From positions 1-9,448 of the forward strand of contig CAZMXS010000107.1 of assembly GCA_964570325.1 (NCBI GenBank): DNA of 9,448 nt, in the 5' to 3' direction. The first letter of the stretch is position 1. Each line of letters starts with the position of its first letter. Source of the stretch: CAZMXS01 sp964570325 (lineage in GTDB: Bacteria > Verrucomicrobiota > Kiritimatiellia > CAIQIC01 > CAZMXS01). The position numbers were made by a program, and so were the translations under genes. The notes beneath the pieces are model-generated. The model did not search any database, was not told where the DNA came from, and saw nothing but the letters and a program-made list of their open reading frames with translations. Of the stretch, positions 1 through 7,000 are shown piece after piece.

Positions 1-50
1 TGCAGGACTATGCAAAACGATTGAATAATATGTATGATGTCTAGACGTGA

Positions 51-78
51 CCCTTGTGCTTCTCCCCTTGTGCTTCTC
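51..78. repeat. Perfect 14-bp tandem duplication at the edge of the beta-helix frame
   Basis: The 14-mer CCCTTGTGCTTCTC occurs at 51-64 and again, without mismatch, at 65-78. The open frame of the beta-helix gene enters exactly here, after an in-frame TGA at 48-50. Fourteen is not a multiple of three, so gaining or losing one copy changes the frame. With a single copy, the downstream frame would connect to two ATG codons at 34 and 37, but the resulting N-terminus (MMSRRDPCASHAEAE) is not a signal peptide. The duplication is seen directly; its role in breaking the gene is inference. Confidence 0.9.
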
Positions 79-1052
79 ACGCTGAAGCGGAAGTATGCGG
101 CGTTGCCTTTCACAACGGCCATTCGGGAAACTTAGCCAGCGGAGAAAGTGCTGGCGGAGGCGTGAAAGCTCATACGGATGCCGTGTTGTATGATTGCCGG
201 TTCGAGAACTGCGCGGCATACAACGGAGGCGGACTGCACGGCGGTAGCCTGTGGCATTCGACTTTGTTCGGGTGTCTGGCGCAAAACTGGGGTGGTGGGG
301 TTTGCCAGGCGGAGCTGGTCAATTGCCTGCTGGCCGGCAATACCGCCGCGTATGGCGGTGGCGCCTGCCTGAGCGATCTGCGCAGTTGCACGCTGGCGTC
401 GAATACGGCGTCCGTTGCCGGAGGCGGTCTGTATGGCGGAAGCCTGTTGAACGGGATCTGCTATTACAACAACGCCGCGACCGCGCCCAATTATACCGGG
501 ACCGTTTCCTACTCCTGCGCCGCGCCATTGGCCGAAGGGGAAGGCAATCTCGATGCCGCCCCGGGGTTCATGGACCTGGCCGGCGGCGATTACCGCCTGC
601 TTTCAAATTCGGCATGTGTGAACGCTGGAATTGAAGAGGATTGGATGTACAATCAATCCGATCTGTCCGGTGACGATCGCATCCAGAAGTCGGCGGTGGA
701 TATGGGCGCATACGAGTCGCCTTGGTGGGGAATGTTCGCGGACGTGGATGAAGATTCCTTTACGGACTGGATCGAAGTCAACGTCACCGGCACCGATCCG
801 ACCAACGCGGGATCTTTCCTCGGCATGCAACAGGGATTCGCATCCGGAACGCAGACCGGCCGGGTGATCCGCTGGCAGAGCGTCGCGGGCAAGCTCTACA
901 ATGTGGATCGGGCGACGAACATTGTTGAAGCCCCGACTTTCACGAATTGGATGAGCGGGATGATCGGCTTGGCGGTGTTCACCACCATTACCGACACCAC
1001 CGCCACGGCGGAAGGGCCGTATTTTTACCGGGTGGGGGGCGGACTGGAATAA
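54..1052 (+). CDS. Secreted right-handed beta-helix protein, C-terminal part (5'-truncated remnant)
   Basis: This encodes the C-terminal part of a large exported beta-helix protein of the kind common in Kiritimatiellota; its exact role is unknown, probably surface or extracellular. Five GGG motifs start at residues 34, 58, 80, 101 and 123 (numbered from the TTG at 54), a spacing of 21-24 that fits one helix coil each. Cysteines recur within the coils (for example C48, C53, C74, C91, C112). Then come a choice-of-anchor Q-like cap (YRLLSNSACVNAG, DMGAYES), an acidic DVDEDSFTD stretch (230-238) resembling a thrombospondin type 3 calcium loop, DPTN (248-251), and a C-terminal module from about 267 with IRWQSVAGKLYNVDR and PYFYRV. 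It ends in TAA. Family members normally start with a signal peptide and many more coils. Here there is no signal peptide, no Shine-Dalgarno and no early in-frame ATG, and the 50 bases upstream are AT-rich and unlike the gene. The start at 54 is therefore only nominal. It could be a pseudogene, or an assembly break may have removed the 5' end. Confidence 0.7.
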   Translation: MCFSPCASHAEAEVCGVAFHNGHSGNLASGESAGGGVKAHTDAVLYDCRFENCAAYNGGGLHGGSLWHSTLFGCLAQNWGGGVCQAELVNCLLAGNTAAYGGGACLSDLRSCTLASNTASVAGGGLYGGSLLNGICYYNNAATAPNYTGTVSYSCAAPLAEGEGNLDAAPGFMDLAGGDYRLLSNSACVNAGIEEDWMYNQSDLSGDDRIQKSAVDMGAYESPWWGMFADVDEDSFTDWIEVNVTGTDPTNAGSFLGMQQGFASGTQTGRVIRWQSVAGKLYNVDRATNIVEAPTFTNWMSGMIGLAVFTTITDTTATAEGPYFYRVGGGLE

Positions 1053-1239
1053 AACGACAGCAACGTATTGGGGTAGCCTGACGCGATTATGAACATTAGC
1101 AACATCTCTATAGGATCAAAAAGTTGCTGCCGCATCATCCGCGCCCATGCGCCCACCGGTGTGACGAACACGCTTGCCCCCGCTGCCATTGTTCGCGGAT
1201 TGGTTTTTTGCTGATTTTTCACGCGGTTAATGGCACATC

Positions 1240-1248
1240 AGGGGGCGC
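1240..1248 (+). promoter_or_regulatory. Ribosome binding site of the first glycosyltransferase
   Basis: AGGGGG at 1240-1245 lies three bases before the ATG at 1249. The spacing is short but it is the only purine-rich stretch near this start, and the protein beginning MKIAIDARW is the usual N-terminus of this enzyme family, so the start is well supported. Confidence 0.6.
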
Positions 1249-2409
1249 ATGAAGATTGCCATTGACGCGCGGTGGATTTACCCCGAGATCAGCGGGATCG
1301 GCGCCTATACAGTTGAATTGATCCGACAACTGGCGCACCTGGATCGGGAGAACGAATATCTGCTTTTCTTTGAACGAGCTGAACTGCAGGAACGGACAGT
1401 CTCCCAAGCCGGGTTGGGATCGTCGCCGTTGTTCCGTTGCGAACAGTTGCCGTTCGGCATCTTCAGCGCGGCCGGCCAATTCCGCCTCGGCCGCATCTTG
1501 CGCGCGCGCGGCGTGGATGTATTCCATTCGCCAAACTACATGATTCCGTTGCCCGCCTTTCCGCGGGGGCGTCCCGGCCGCGTCCGCGCCGTGGTCACCG
1601 TGCATGATCTGATCCCGCTGCTGTTCCCGCACTACACGCCGCGCGCTTTGAAGACCCGTCTGCGACCGCTGTTCCAGGCGGTCATGCGCGAGGTGGCCGC
1701 GCGCGCGGATGTGATCCTGACGGTCAGCGAATCTTCCCGCCGCGATATCTTGCGGCGCCTGCGTGTGCCGGCGTGCCGGGAAGCCGCCGTGCAGGTTGCG
1801 CCGAACGGCGTCGCCGCGGAGTTCCAGCCGGCGCCCAAAACGCCGAACGCCGTTCGGACCGTGCTCTATGTCGGTCGCGCCGATCCCTACAAGAATCTGC
1901 CGGGGCTGGTGGACGCCTTTGCGCGGCTGCGTCGGCTGGTGCCGTTCGAGGTGCGGCTCCGGCTTATCGGTCCGCGCGATCCGCGCTATCCCGAGGCCGG
2001 GCGGCGCGCGGCCGAGCTGGGGATCGCGTCCGACATCGAATGGTCCGGCTATTTGGCCGGCGCAGACTTGGTGCGAGCCTACCAGCAGGCGGATGTCTTC
2101 GCGTTGCCTTCATTTTACGAAGGGTTCGGGTTGACCGTGCTGGAGGCGATGGCTTGCGGCACCCCGGTGGTTTGCGGTGATCGCAGTTCGTTGCCGGAGG
2201 TTGCCGGTTCGGCGGCCGTGCTGGTGAATCCGGACGACCCGGAGGCGATCGCGCAGGCGTTACGGCGGGTGCTGACTGATCCGGAACTGGCTGCCACGCT
2301 GCGCCAGCAAGGGTTGCAACGGGCCGCACAGTTCAGTTGGGAACAGACGGCGCGGTTGACGCTGGCGGCCTACCGCTACGCCTTTGAACTGGGCCGGGGT
2401 GGAACGTGA
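1249..2409 (+). CDS. Family 4 glycosyltransferase (GT-B fold)
   Basis: A cytoplasmic, retaining GT4 enzyme that should move a sugar from a nucleotide-sugar donor to a growing glycan; donor and acceptor cannot be read from the sequence. The 386-residue length is normal for the family and looks complete. The N-terminal Rossmann half shows the acceptor-side glycine loop SGIGAYT (15-21) and TVHDLIP around H119. The C-terminal half shows YVGRADPYKNL, with R210 and K215 at the positions that usually contact the donor phosphates. The EX7E signature PSFYEGFGLTVLEAMACGTP has its glutamates at E291 and E299, and is followed by SSLPEV. There is no signal peptide or membrane segment. Its last four bases overlap the next gene (GTGA), which indicates translational coupling with a second GT4 enzyme and a shared pathway, most likely surface or exopolysaccharide. 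The family assignment is firm; the pathway is inference. Confidence 0.93.
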   Translation: MKIAIDARWIYPEISGIGAYTVELIRQLAHLDRENEYLLFFERAELQERTVSQAGLGSSPLFRCEQLPFGIFSAAGQFRLGRILRARGVDVFHSPNYMIPLPAFPRGRPGRVRAVVTVHDLIPLLFPHYTPRALKTRLRPLFQAVMREVAARADVILTVSESSRRDILRRLRVPACREAAVQVAPNGVAAEFQPAPKTPNAVRTVLYVGRADPYKNLPGLVDAFARLRRLVPFEVRLRLIGPRDPRYPEAGRRAAELGIASDIEWSGYLAGADLVRAYQQADVFALPSFYEGFGLTVLEAMACGTPVVCGDRSSLPEVAGSAAVLVNPDDPEAIAQALRRVLTDPELAATLRQQGLQRAAQFSWEQTARLTLAAYRYAFELGRGGT

Positions 2410-3542
2410 ACGGCGCGATGATGGCGGAGCCGGAACGATTCCCGGCGCGGTTCGCGCAACTGCGCGTCGCGCTGGCGCATGACTGGCTTAACGGCATGCG
2501 CGGCGGAGAGAAAGTGCTCGAATTGCTGTGCGCGGCTTTCCCGCAGGCGCCGATCTATACTTTGATTTACGACCCCCGACGCATTTCCGAGCGGATCAAC
2601 GCCCATCCGGTGCGAGTCTCCGCGCTCCGGTATTTTCCGGGTGTGATGCAGTACTACCGATACTATCTGCCATTTTTCCCGTGGGCCGCCGAGCGCTTCC
2701 GGTTGCCCGCAACCGACCTGCTGATCAGTACCAGCCATTGCGTGGCCAAGGGTGTGCGGCCGCCGCCGGGGGCGAAGCACCTTTGCTATTGCTTCACGCC
2801 CATGCGCTATGCGTGGGGATTTTATGGCGAGTACTTCGGGTCCAATCCGATCAAGCAGGCGATCCTGCGGCCGATTCTGGCGCGGTTGCGCGAATGGGAC
2901 CGGCGCGCGTCGGCGCGCGTGGACCGATTCGTGGCAATCAGCCGGCATGTGCAGTCCCGCATCCGGGAGTTTTATGGCCGCGAGTCCGACCTGGTGTACC
3001 CGCCGGTCGCGACGGATTATTACACACTGGGCGAGCCGGGGCATGCCGGGTTCGATCTGGTGGTGTCCGCGCTGGTACCCTACAAACGCGTGGATCTGGC
3101 GGTGGCGGCGTATAATCAGTTGGGTTACCCGCTGAAAATTGTCGGGGCCGGAACCGAGTTCGCGCGCCTGCGCGCGGCGGCCCAAAGCCATATCGAATTT
3201 CTTGGCTGGCAGACCGACGAACAAATCCGGCAACTATATCGAAGCTGTCGTTGCCTGGTGTTTCCCGGCGAGGAGGACTTCGGCATTGTGCCGGTCGAGG
3301 CGCAAGCCTGCGGCAAGCCGGTCGTTGCCTTCGGGCGGGGCGGGGCATTGGAAAGCATTCTGGACGGGAAAACCGGCATATTTTTCCACTCGCAGACTGT
3401 TACCGACCTGCTCGGCGCGGTGGAAAGTTGCGCATCCCAGTCATGGGATCCGGAAATGATCCGCAACAATGCGCTTCGTTTTGGGCCTGATGTGTTTGTA
3501 AGTGGTTTGTTTAAAAGCATTTTCGCGATCATTTCCAAGTAG
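2406..3542 (+). CDS. Family 4 glycosyltransferase, WbaZ-like (possible mannosyltransferase)
   Basis: A second cytoplasmic GT4 enzyme of up to 378 residues, resembling the WbaZ-like group, whose named member is an O-antigen mannosyltransferase; the actual sugar here is unproven. Visible motifs in order: AHDWLNGMRGGEKV (H25, G33-K36), the subfamily block CYCFTPMRYAWGFYGEYF (from C127), a YPPV stretch at 198-201, the donor-site segment SALVPYKRVDLAV with K227, and the EX7E motif FPGEEDFGIVPVEAQACGKP with E290 and E298. The residue often Arg before the donor Lys reads Ala in SALVPYK; I believe this is usual in the subfamily. I chose GTG 2406 because it overlaps the upstream stop and GGGGTGG lies just before it. 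ATG 2418 or 2421 are alternatives and would drop only 4 or 5 residues. The last roughly 20 codons are less GC-rich than the rest, but the length and C-terminus fit a complete protein. It is co-transcribed with the preceding gene and is the last gene of that unit in the window. Confidence 0.92.
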   Translation: MNGAMMAEPERFPARFAQLRVALAHDWLNGMRGGEKVLELLCAAFPQAPIYTLIYDPRRISERINAHPVRVSALRYFPGVMQYYRYYLPFFPWAAERFRLPATDLLISTSHCVAKGVRPPPGAKHLCYCFTPMRYAWGFYGEYFGSNPIKQAILRPILARLREWDRRASARVDRFVAISRHVQSRIREFYGRESDLVYPPVATDYYTLGEPGHAGFDLVVSALVPYKRVDLAVAAYNQLGYPLKIVGAGTEFARLRAAAQSHIEFLGWQTDEQIRQLYRSCRCLVFPGEEDFGIVPVEAQACGKPVVAFGRGGALESILDGKTGIFFHSQTVTDLLGAVESCASQSWDPEMIRNNALRFGPDVFVSGLFKSIFAIISK

Positions 3543-3630
3543 TATACAAGTCCGCCGTTGGATATCGCTTGCGGCATTTTCTGCTCTTTCCACTTCGGCT
3601 GGTGTACCACGCAAAGGCCTTAATCGTTTT

Positions 3631-3639
3631 TGCGATAAT
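3631..3639 (+). promoter_or_regulatory. Candidate extended -10 promoter element (upstream)
   Basis: TGCGATAAT matches an extended -10 (TGn followed by GATAAT, five of six to TATAAT) in the AT-rich part of the intergenic region. There is no good -35 at 16-18 bases upstream. If used, it would give the repeat gene a leader of about 250 nt that includes the hairpin at 3721-3763. This is a pattern match only. Confidence 0.25.
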
Positions 3640-3720
3640 GAGAATTATGTCAAGGAAAACCATTGAAAAAAAAGGGTGAAAACCTATTCAGCGGGGTCGG
3701 GCCGGGGTAGTCTAAATATC

Positions 3721-3763
3721 GGGGGTTGTTGAGATCCGTGCATCAACTCGGCAACGGTTCCCC
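3721..3763 (+). other. Imperfect hairpin in the leader of the repeat-protein gene
   Basis: The segment can fold as a long stem. GGGG (3721-3724) pairs with CCCC (3760-3763), GTTG (3725-3728) with CAAC (3752-3755), TT (3729-3730) with GG (3750-3751) as wobbles, and GAG (3731-3733) with CTC (3747-3749). That leaves a 13-nt loop and a 4-nt bulge GGTT at 3756-3759. No T-run follows, so it is not a standard terminator. It could be a leader RNA structure, a protein binding site, or chance. Confidence 0.35.
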
Positions 3764-3785
3764 AATAATGGGTCGGCATGCAGAC

Positions 3786-3794
3786 TGCTATTAT
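3786..3794 (+). promoter_or_regulatory. Candidate extended -10 promoter element (downstream)
   Basis: TGCTATTAT is an extended -10 match (TGn followed by TATTAT, five of six) located about 100 bases before the start codon of the repeat gene. No -35 hexamer is recognisable at the right distance. A TTGACG at 3796-3801 looks like a -35, but the bases 17 to 18 nt downstream of it (around TCATGG) do not resemble a -10. Confidence 0.25.
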
Positions 3795-3883
3795 ATTGAC
3801 GCTGTCACGAATAGCAGATCATGGGCCGCATAATCAATGCGCGCCTGCGATGTTTTTTAGCTGGGGTAGGCCGTCAGACTGAT

Positions 3884-3890
3884 TGAGGAG
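3884..3890 (+). promoter_or_regulatory. Strong Shine-Dalgarno fixing the GTG start of the repeat gene
   Basis: TGAGGAG ends four bases before GTG 3895 and is the best ribosome binding site in the window. An in-frame stop (TGA 3880-3882) lies directly upstream. The only other in-frame start, TTG 3883, sits inside this site, so GTG 3895 is the start. Confidence 0.8.
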
Positions 3891-3894
3891 CGAC

Positions 3895-4017
3895 GTGCGT
3901 TTACGGTGCATAGCACGGCAGTGCGTAGCGAAACGCGCGAGGCTTTTGGCTGGCGCTTGGCTTCGGGCTGTAGGGCTGTTTGTGGCCTTGGTCTGGCCGG
4001 TTGGCGCGGCATGGGCG
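3895..4017 (+). other. Signal peptide of the giant repeat protein
   Basis: Residues 1-41 have a long basic n-region (R2, R4, R8, K13, R14, R16), a hydrophobic core rich in Leu, Ala, Val and Trp (about 17-37), and an AxA-type cleavage site at the AWA of residues 39-41. The mature protein would begin at A42, immediately before the first repeat. The n-region is longer than usual. Export by the Sec system is inferred. No lipobox is present, since the cysteines at 5 and 10 lie before the core. Confidence 0.75.
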
Positions 4018-7000
4018 GCGCCGGAGATTGCCATTCTTGGCACGAATGGCGTGGAGATTGCCGATAACGATAGCACGCCTTCCTATGCCGATGGCACCAA
4101 TTATGGCAGCACCAATGTCGCCGGCGGCGTGCGCGACCACGTCTTCACCATCACCAACCTGGGTACCACGGCGCTGACCATCAGTGGCGTCGGCACGGCC
4201 GGCACGCATGCGGCGGATTTCATCTTTGTGACCGTGCCTGCCAGCACCGTTCCGGCGGGCGGGGCGACGACGTTCACCTTGCGCTTCGATCCCAGCGCCA
4301 CCGGCGCGCGCAATGGCACGCCCCGGATTTACAGCGATGATGCCAATGAGGGCACGTACAATTTCTCCGTCACCGGCAACGGCGTGGCGCCGGAGATTGA
4401 CCTGCGCGGCACCAACTACGCCAGCATCGCCAGCGGCGACACCACGCCATCCACCGCCGACGGCACGGATTTTGGCACGAACCGCGTGTCCGCCGGGTTC
4501 ACCGACCGCACCTTCACCATCACCAATGCCGGCAACGCCACGCTCAATATCACTGGCGTTACAACCGGCGGCGCCGCCGCCGCCGATTTTATGCTGCTTT
4601 CCATGCCGGATTCGGCGGTGTATCCCTCCAACAGCACCTCCTTCACCGTGCGCTTTGACCCGTCCGCGATTGGCTGGCGTACGGGGGTCGTGACGATAGC
4701 GAACGATGACGCGGATGAAGGCACGTATACCTTCACGATTCACGGTCGCGGAGTGGAGCCGGAGATTGCCCTGCTGGGCACCAACTCGGCCGAGATTGTG
4801 GATGGCGATGCGACCCCCGCCGCGGCGGATGGCACTGATTTCGGGCCGACGCGCGTGTTCAACGGGTTGACCGCGCGCACTTTCACCATCACCAATTCCG
4901 GCGCGATGCAGTTGACGCTGGGCGGCATCACCACCAACGGCGCCAACGCCAACGAGTTTGTCGTCACCAACGCGCCGACTGGCGTGGTGGCGCCCGGCGC
5001 CAGGGTGTCCTTCACCGTGGTGTTCAATCCGGCCGATTTTGGGACGCGCGCGGCGGTCATCCATGTGGCCAGCGATGACACGGACGAAGGCGATTACGAT
5101 TTTGCTGTCCAGGGGGTCGGCGTGGAACCCGAAGTCGCGGTGCGCGGCGCCAATGGCGCGGAAATCGCCGCCGGCGATGCTGTGCCGGAAACAGCGGATG
5201 GCACGGATTACGGCGCGGTTCGGATGACCGGCGGCACTTCGGATCATGTCTTCACCATCACCAACTCCGGGACCACCGCGTTGAACATCAGCGGCGTAAC
5301 CACGAATGGCAGCCATCCGGCCGATTTCATTGTCCGCGTTTCGCCGCCGGCCTCGATCGCGGCGGGCGGCGCGGCCACGATGACCGTGCGCTTCGATCCG
5401 GCCGCGATCGGCGCGCGCTCGGCCGTGATTCATTTGAACAACGACGATGCGGACGAGAGCGACTATGCGTTCGCCGTGGCCGGCTCCGGTTTTGATCCGG
5501 AGATTGCGGTGCTGGGTTCGGATTACTCGGTAATTGCCGACGGAGACACAACGCCGTCCGTTGCCGACGGCACGGATTTCGAGAGTGTCCGCATGATGTC
5601 CGGCTACGCGGATAATGTGTTCATGATCACCAATTCGGGCGATGCGGCGCTCATCATCACCGGCATCACCACCGGCGGGACGCACGCCGCGGACTTCGTC
5701 GTTCGCATTTCGCCGCCCGCGACGCTGAATCCCGGCGAGATTGCGCCGTTCACGGTGCGCTTTGATCCGAGCGCCCTGGGCGCGCGAACCGCAGTGCTGC
5801 ACGTGATGAATGACGACGCGGACGAGGGCGACTATGACTTCGCCGTGCAGGGTTTCGGCGCCGAGCCGGAAATCGCGGTGATGGGCACAAACTGGGCGGT
5901 GATCAACGATGGCGACACCACCCCCAGCTTGCTGGACGGCACCATCCTGCCTGCGACCAACGTTGCCGGCGGCACGGTGGACCAGACATTCACGATTACG
6001 AATTCCGGCACTATGGAACTGACGATCACCAATGTCAGTTTCACCGGCACGGCGGCGGCCGATTTTTCCCTGGCCGACGCGCCGGATACCGTGGTGCAGC
6101 CGGGTCAGGCCACGACGTTCACCATTCGCTGCGACCCATCGGCCGCCGGCAATCGCAACGCGACGGTGCATGTGATGAACGATGACAGCAACGAGGCCGA
6201 CTACGACTTTGCGGTGCGCGGGGTCGGTATCGAGCCGGAGATCGCCATCTGGGGCACGAACAATATCACGATCACGGACGGTGATGTCACGCCCTCGACG
6301 GCGGACGGGACGGATTTCGGTTCGGCGCGTGTCTGGACCGGGCTGGTGGATCGAGTCTTCACGATCACCAACTCCGGCATCGCGGCGTTGAATGTCTTTG
6401 GCGTCTCGTTTGACGGACCGCACGCCGCCGACTTCAGCGTCGCGGTCGCGCCGCCCGCCACGGTCAATCCATCGGCCTACGGCAAGTTCACGGTGCGTTT
6501 CGATCCCTCCGTCACCGGCGTTCGCACGGCAACCGTCCACGTTGCGAACGACGATTCCTCCGAAGCGGACTACGACTTCCGCCTCGTCGGCACCGGCATC
6601 GAACCGGAAGTCGCGTTGCTGGGCACGAACAGCGCAGAGATTGCCGACGGCGACGCGACGCCGGCGGCGGCCGATGGGACGGACTTCGGTTCAGCGCGCG
6701 TGCTGAACGGGCTGGTTTTCCGGACTTTCACCATTACCAATTCCGGTTCGATGCACCTGATGTTGAGCGGGGTAACGACCAGCGGGGCGGCCGCGTCTGA
6801 TTTTGTCGTGACCAATGCGCCATCCGGCGCCCTGGCGATTGGCGCGAAGGTCAGCTTCACGGTCCGATTTGATCCCGCGGCGATCGGCCAGCGCGATGCC
6901 GTCATCCACGTAGCCAGCGACGATATGGACGAAAACGACTACGATTTTGCGGTAACGGGCCTGGGGATTGAGCCGGAGATCGCGGTGCTGGGCACCAACG

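Larger units (their letters stand above)
3543..3894. other. Intergenic region between the glycosyltransferase pair and the giant repeat gene
   Basis: This 352-bp stretch holds no convincing gene. The part around 3620-3690 is clearly AT-rich compared with the flanking genes, as expected for a promoter region. It contains two weak extended -10 candidates, a long imperfect hairpin at 3721-3763 and, at its right end, a strong Shine-Dalgarno. I saw no classical intrinsic terminator after the second glycosyltransferase. A CCGC/GCGG pairing near 3551-3573 has only four pairs and a long loop, so I do not call it. Confidence 0.7.

Noticed and set aside
3..44. Possible 3' end of an upstream gene (13 codons then TAG, reading QDYAKRLNNMYDV)
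   Set aside because: It is too short to recognise, and no upstream sequence is available to support it.
1089..1214. Possible 41-codon ORF (ATG to TGA) in the spacer before the first glycosyltransferase
   Set aside because: It has no Shine-Dalgarno, no recognisable product and ordinary length for chance; a minus-strand frame at 1025-1222 over the same bases is equally unsupported.
1219..1632. Minus-strand open frame over the start of the first glycosyltransferase
   Set aside because: The + strand frame carries clear GT4 motifs; the antisense product is low-complexity and unrecognised.
2376..3233. Minus-strand open frame of 285 codons over the second glycosyltransferase
   Set aside because: It is a shadow of a GC-rich gene whose + frame has all GT4 motifs.
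3647..3679. Ten-codon ORF (MSRKTIEKKG) in the intergenic region, considered as a leader peptide
   Set aside because: It has no clear SD, no run of regulatory codons and no linked attenuator with a T-run.
3796..3801. TTGACG as a -35 box
   Set aside because: No -10-like hexamer lies 16-18 bp downstream; the nearest AT-rich hexamer is too far away.
3901..6540. Long minus-strand open frame (about 880 codons)
   Set aside because: It lies in codon register with the real + gene and is open only because that gene avoids TTA, CTA and TCA codons; it ends exactly at the TTA codon at 3901. Its translation is Arg/His/Gly-rich, without recognisable domains, and merely mirrors the repeats.
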